The position numbers and the translations under genes were made by a program. Positions 63,811 through 64,000 of a DNA stretch of 64,000 nucleotides are shown here, piece by piece. Origin of the DNA: Dirofilaria immitis. Lineage: Eukaryota > Nematoda > Chromadorea > Rhabditida > Onchocercidae. Numbering within the stretch: the stretch's first letter is position 1; each line of letters begins with the position of its first letter. The stretch is from positions 2,418,001 to 2,482,000 of the forward strand of contig JAKNDB010000103.1 of the NCBI GenBank assembly GCA_024305405.1. Reading direction: 5' to 3'. The notes under the pieces were generated by a model. The model was not told where the DNA came from. It was given only the letters and a program-made list of their open reading frames with translations, and did no database searches.

Positions 63811-64000
63811 AACATAGCTAAAAGTCGTATGAAACTGGTAACAGTCGAAATTGACCAGGGATCTTATTAATCAAAAATTAATAAACAGAAATTCTTTATT
63901 ACATTGCTGATAAAATAAGTAAGTGATACGTAGATGCTACCTTTTACGGCTTCGTAAGAGACGTCGTATTGCACTAATAAGCTGAAAAGATTATTTGATA

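Noticed and set aside
1..64000. Wolbachia or other bacterial DNA, CRISPR array, prophage, tRNA or rRNA genes
   Set aside because: No operon-like bacterial frames, regular spacer arrays or RNA gene sequences were recognised; the only bacterial-type gene has nematode introns.

Overview
The window looks like nuclear DNA of a parasitic nematode, most likely a spirurid/filarial-type (clade III) worm. The DNA is very AT-rich. Genes are split by GT..AG introns, most with a TTTCAG-like acceptor. Several first exons begin a few bases after such an acceptor, as expected for spliced-leader trans-splicing. Two same-strand nucleolar genes are spaced like an operon. There is also an intron-bearing ferrochelatase of alphaproteobacterial type, a gene reported before in filarial and Strongyloides worms. 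I saw no bacterial operons, CRISPR, rRNA or tRNA genes.

Layout. 1-19 kb is mostly gene-poor, with one small Tyr/Pro-rich protein gene (2.2-3.1 kb), several diverged repeats and a ~600 bp fold-back element at 18.5-19.1 kb. 19.6-22.5 kb (minus) holds a HAND-like bHLH factor. 25.2-26.7 kb (plus) holds a three-exon Ly6/uPAR-type GPI-anchored protein. 27.0-36.6 kb (minus) holds two ribosome-biogenesis genes in tandem: helicase DDX10 upstream and WD40 protein UTP15 downstream. 37.4-38.3 kb (minus) encodes ATP synthase coupling factor 6, and a possible 74-residue gene follows at 38.8-39.0 kb. 39-44 kb is repeat-rich and empty. 44.0-45.3 kb (plus) encodes a small Cys-rich single-pass membrane protein. 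48.1-50.5 kb (minus) encodes ferrochelatase in eight exons that all stay in phase. 53.4-57.1 kb (plus) encodes a 357-residue protein with a Cys/His-rich region and a leucine-zipper-like coiled coil. 58.4-60.4 kb (minus) encodes the MESH1 (p)ppGpp/NADPH hydrolase, and DEK starts on the opposite strand 460 bp away and runs to the end of the window.

How the genes relate. DDX10 and UTP15 both act on the 90S/SSU pre-ribosome, which fits co-transcription. Coupling factor 6 and ferrochelatase are mitochondrial. MESH1 and DEK share a compact divergent promoter region.

A strong technical signal crosses the window. In UTP15, DDX10, coupling factor 6, MESH1 and DEK the protein frame breaks at single missing bases, nearly all in A/T runs of 4-6, and adding one base restores both family similarity and splice phase. 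The Ly6, Cys-rich membrane, ferrochelatase and zipper genes have no such breaks. This looks like uneven sequence polishing, not gene decay.
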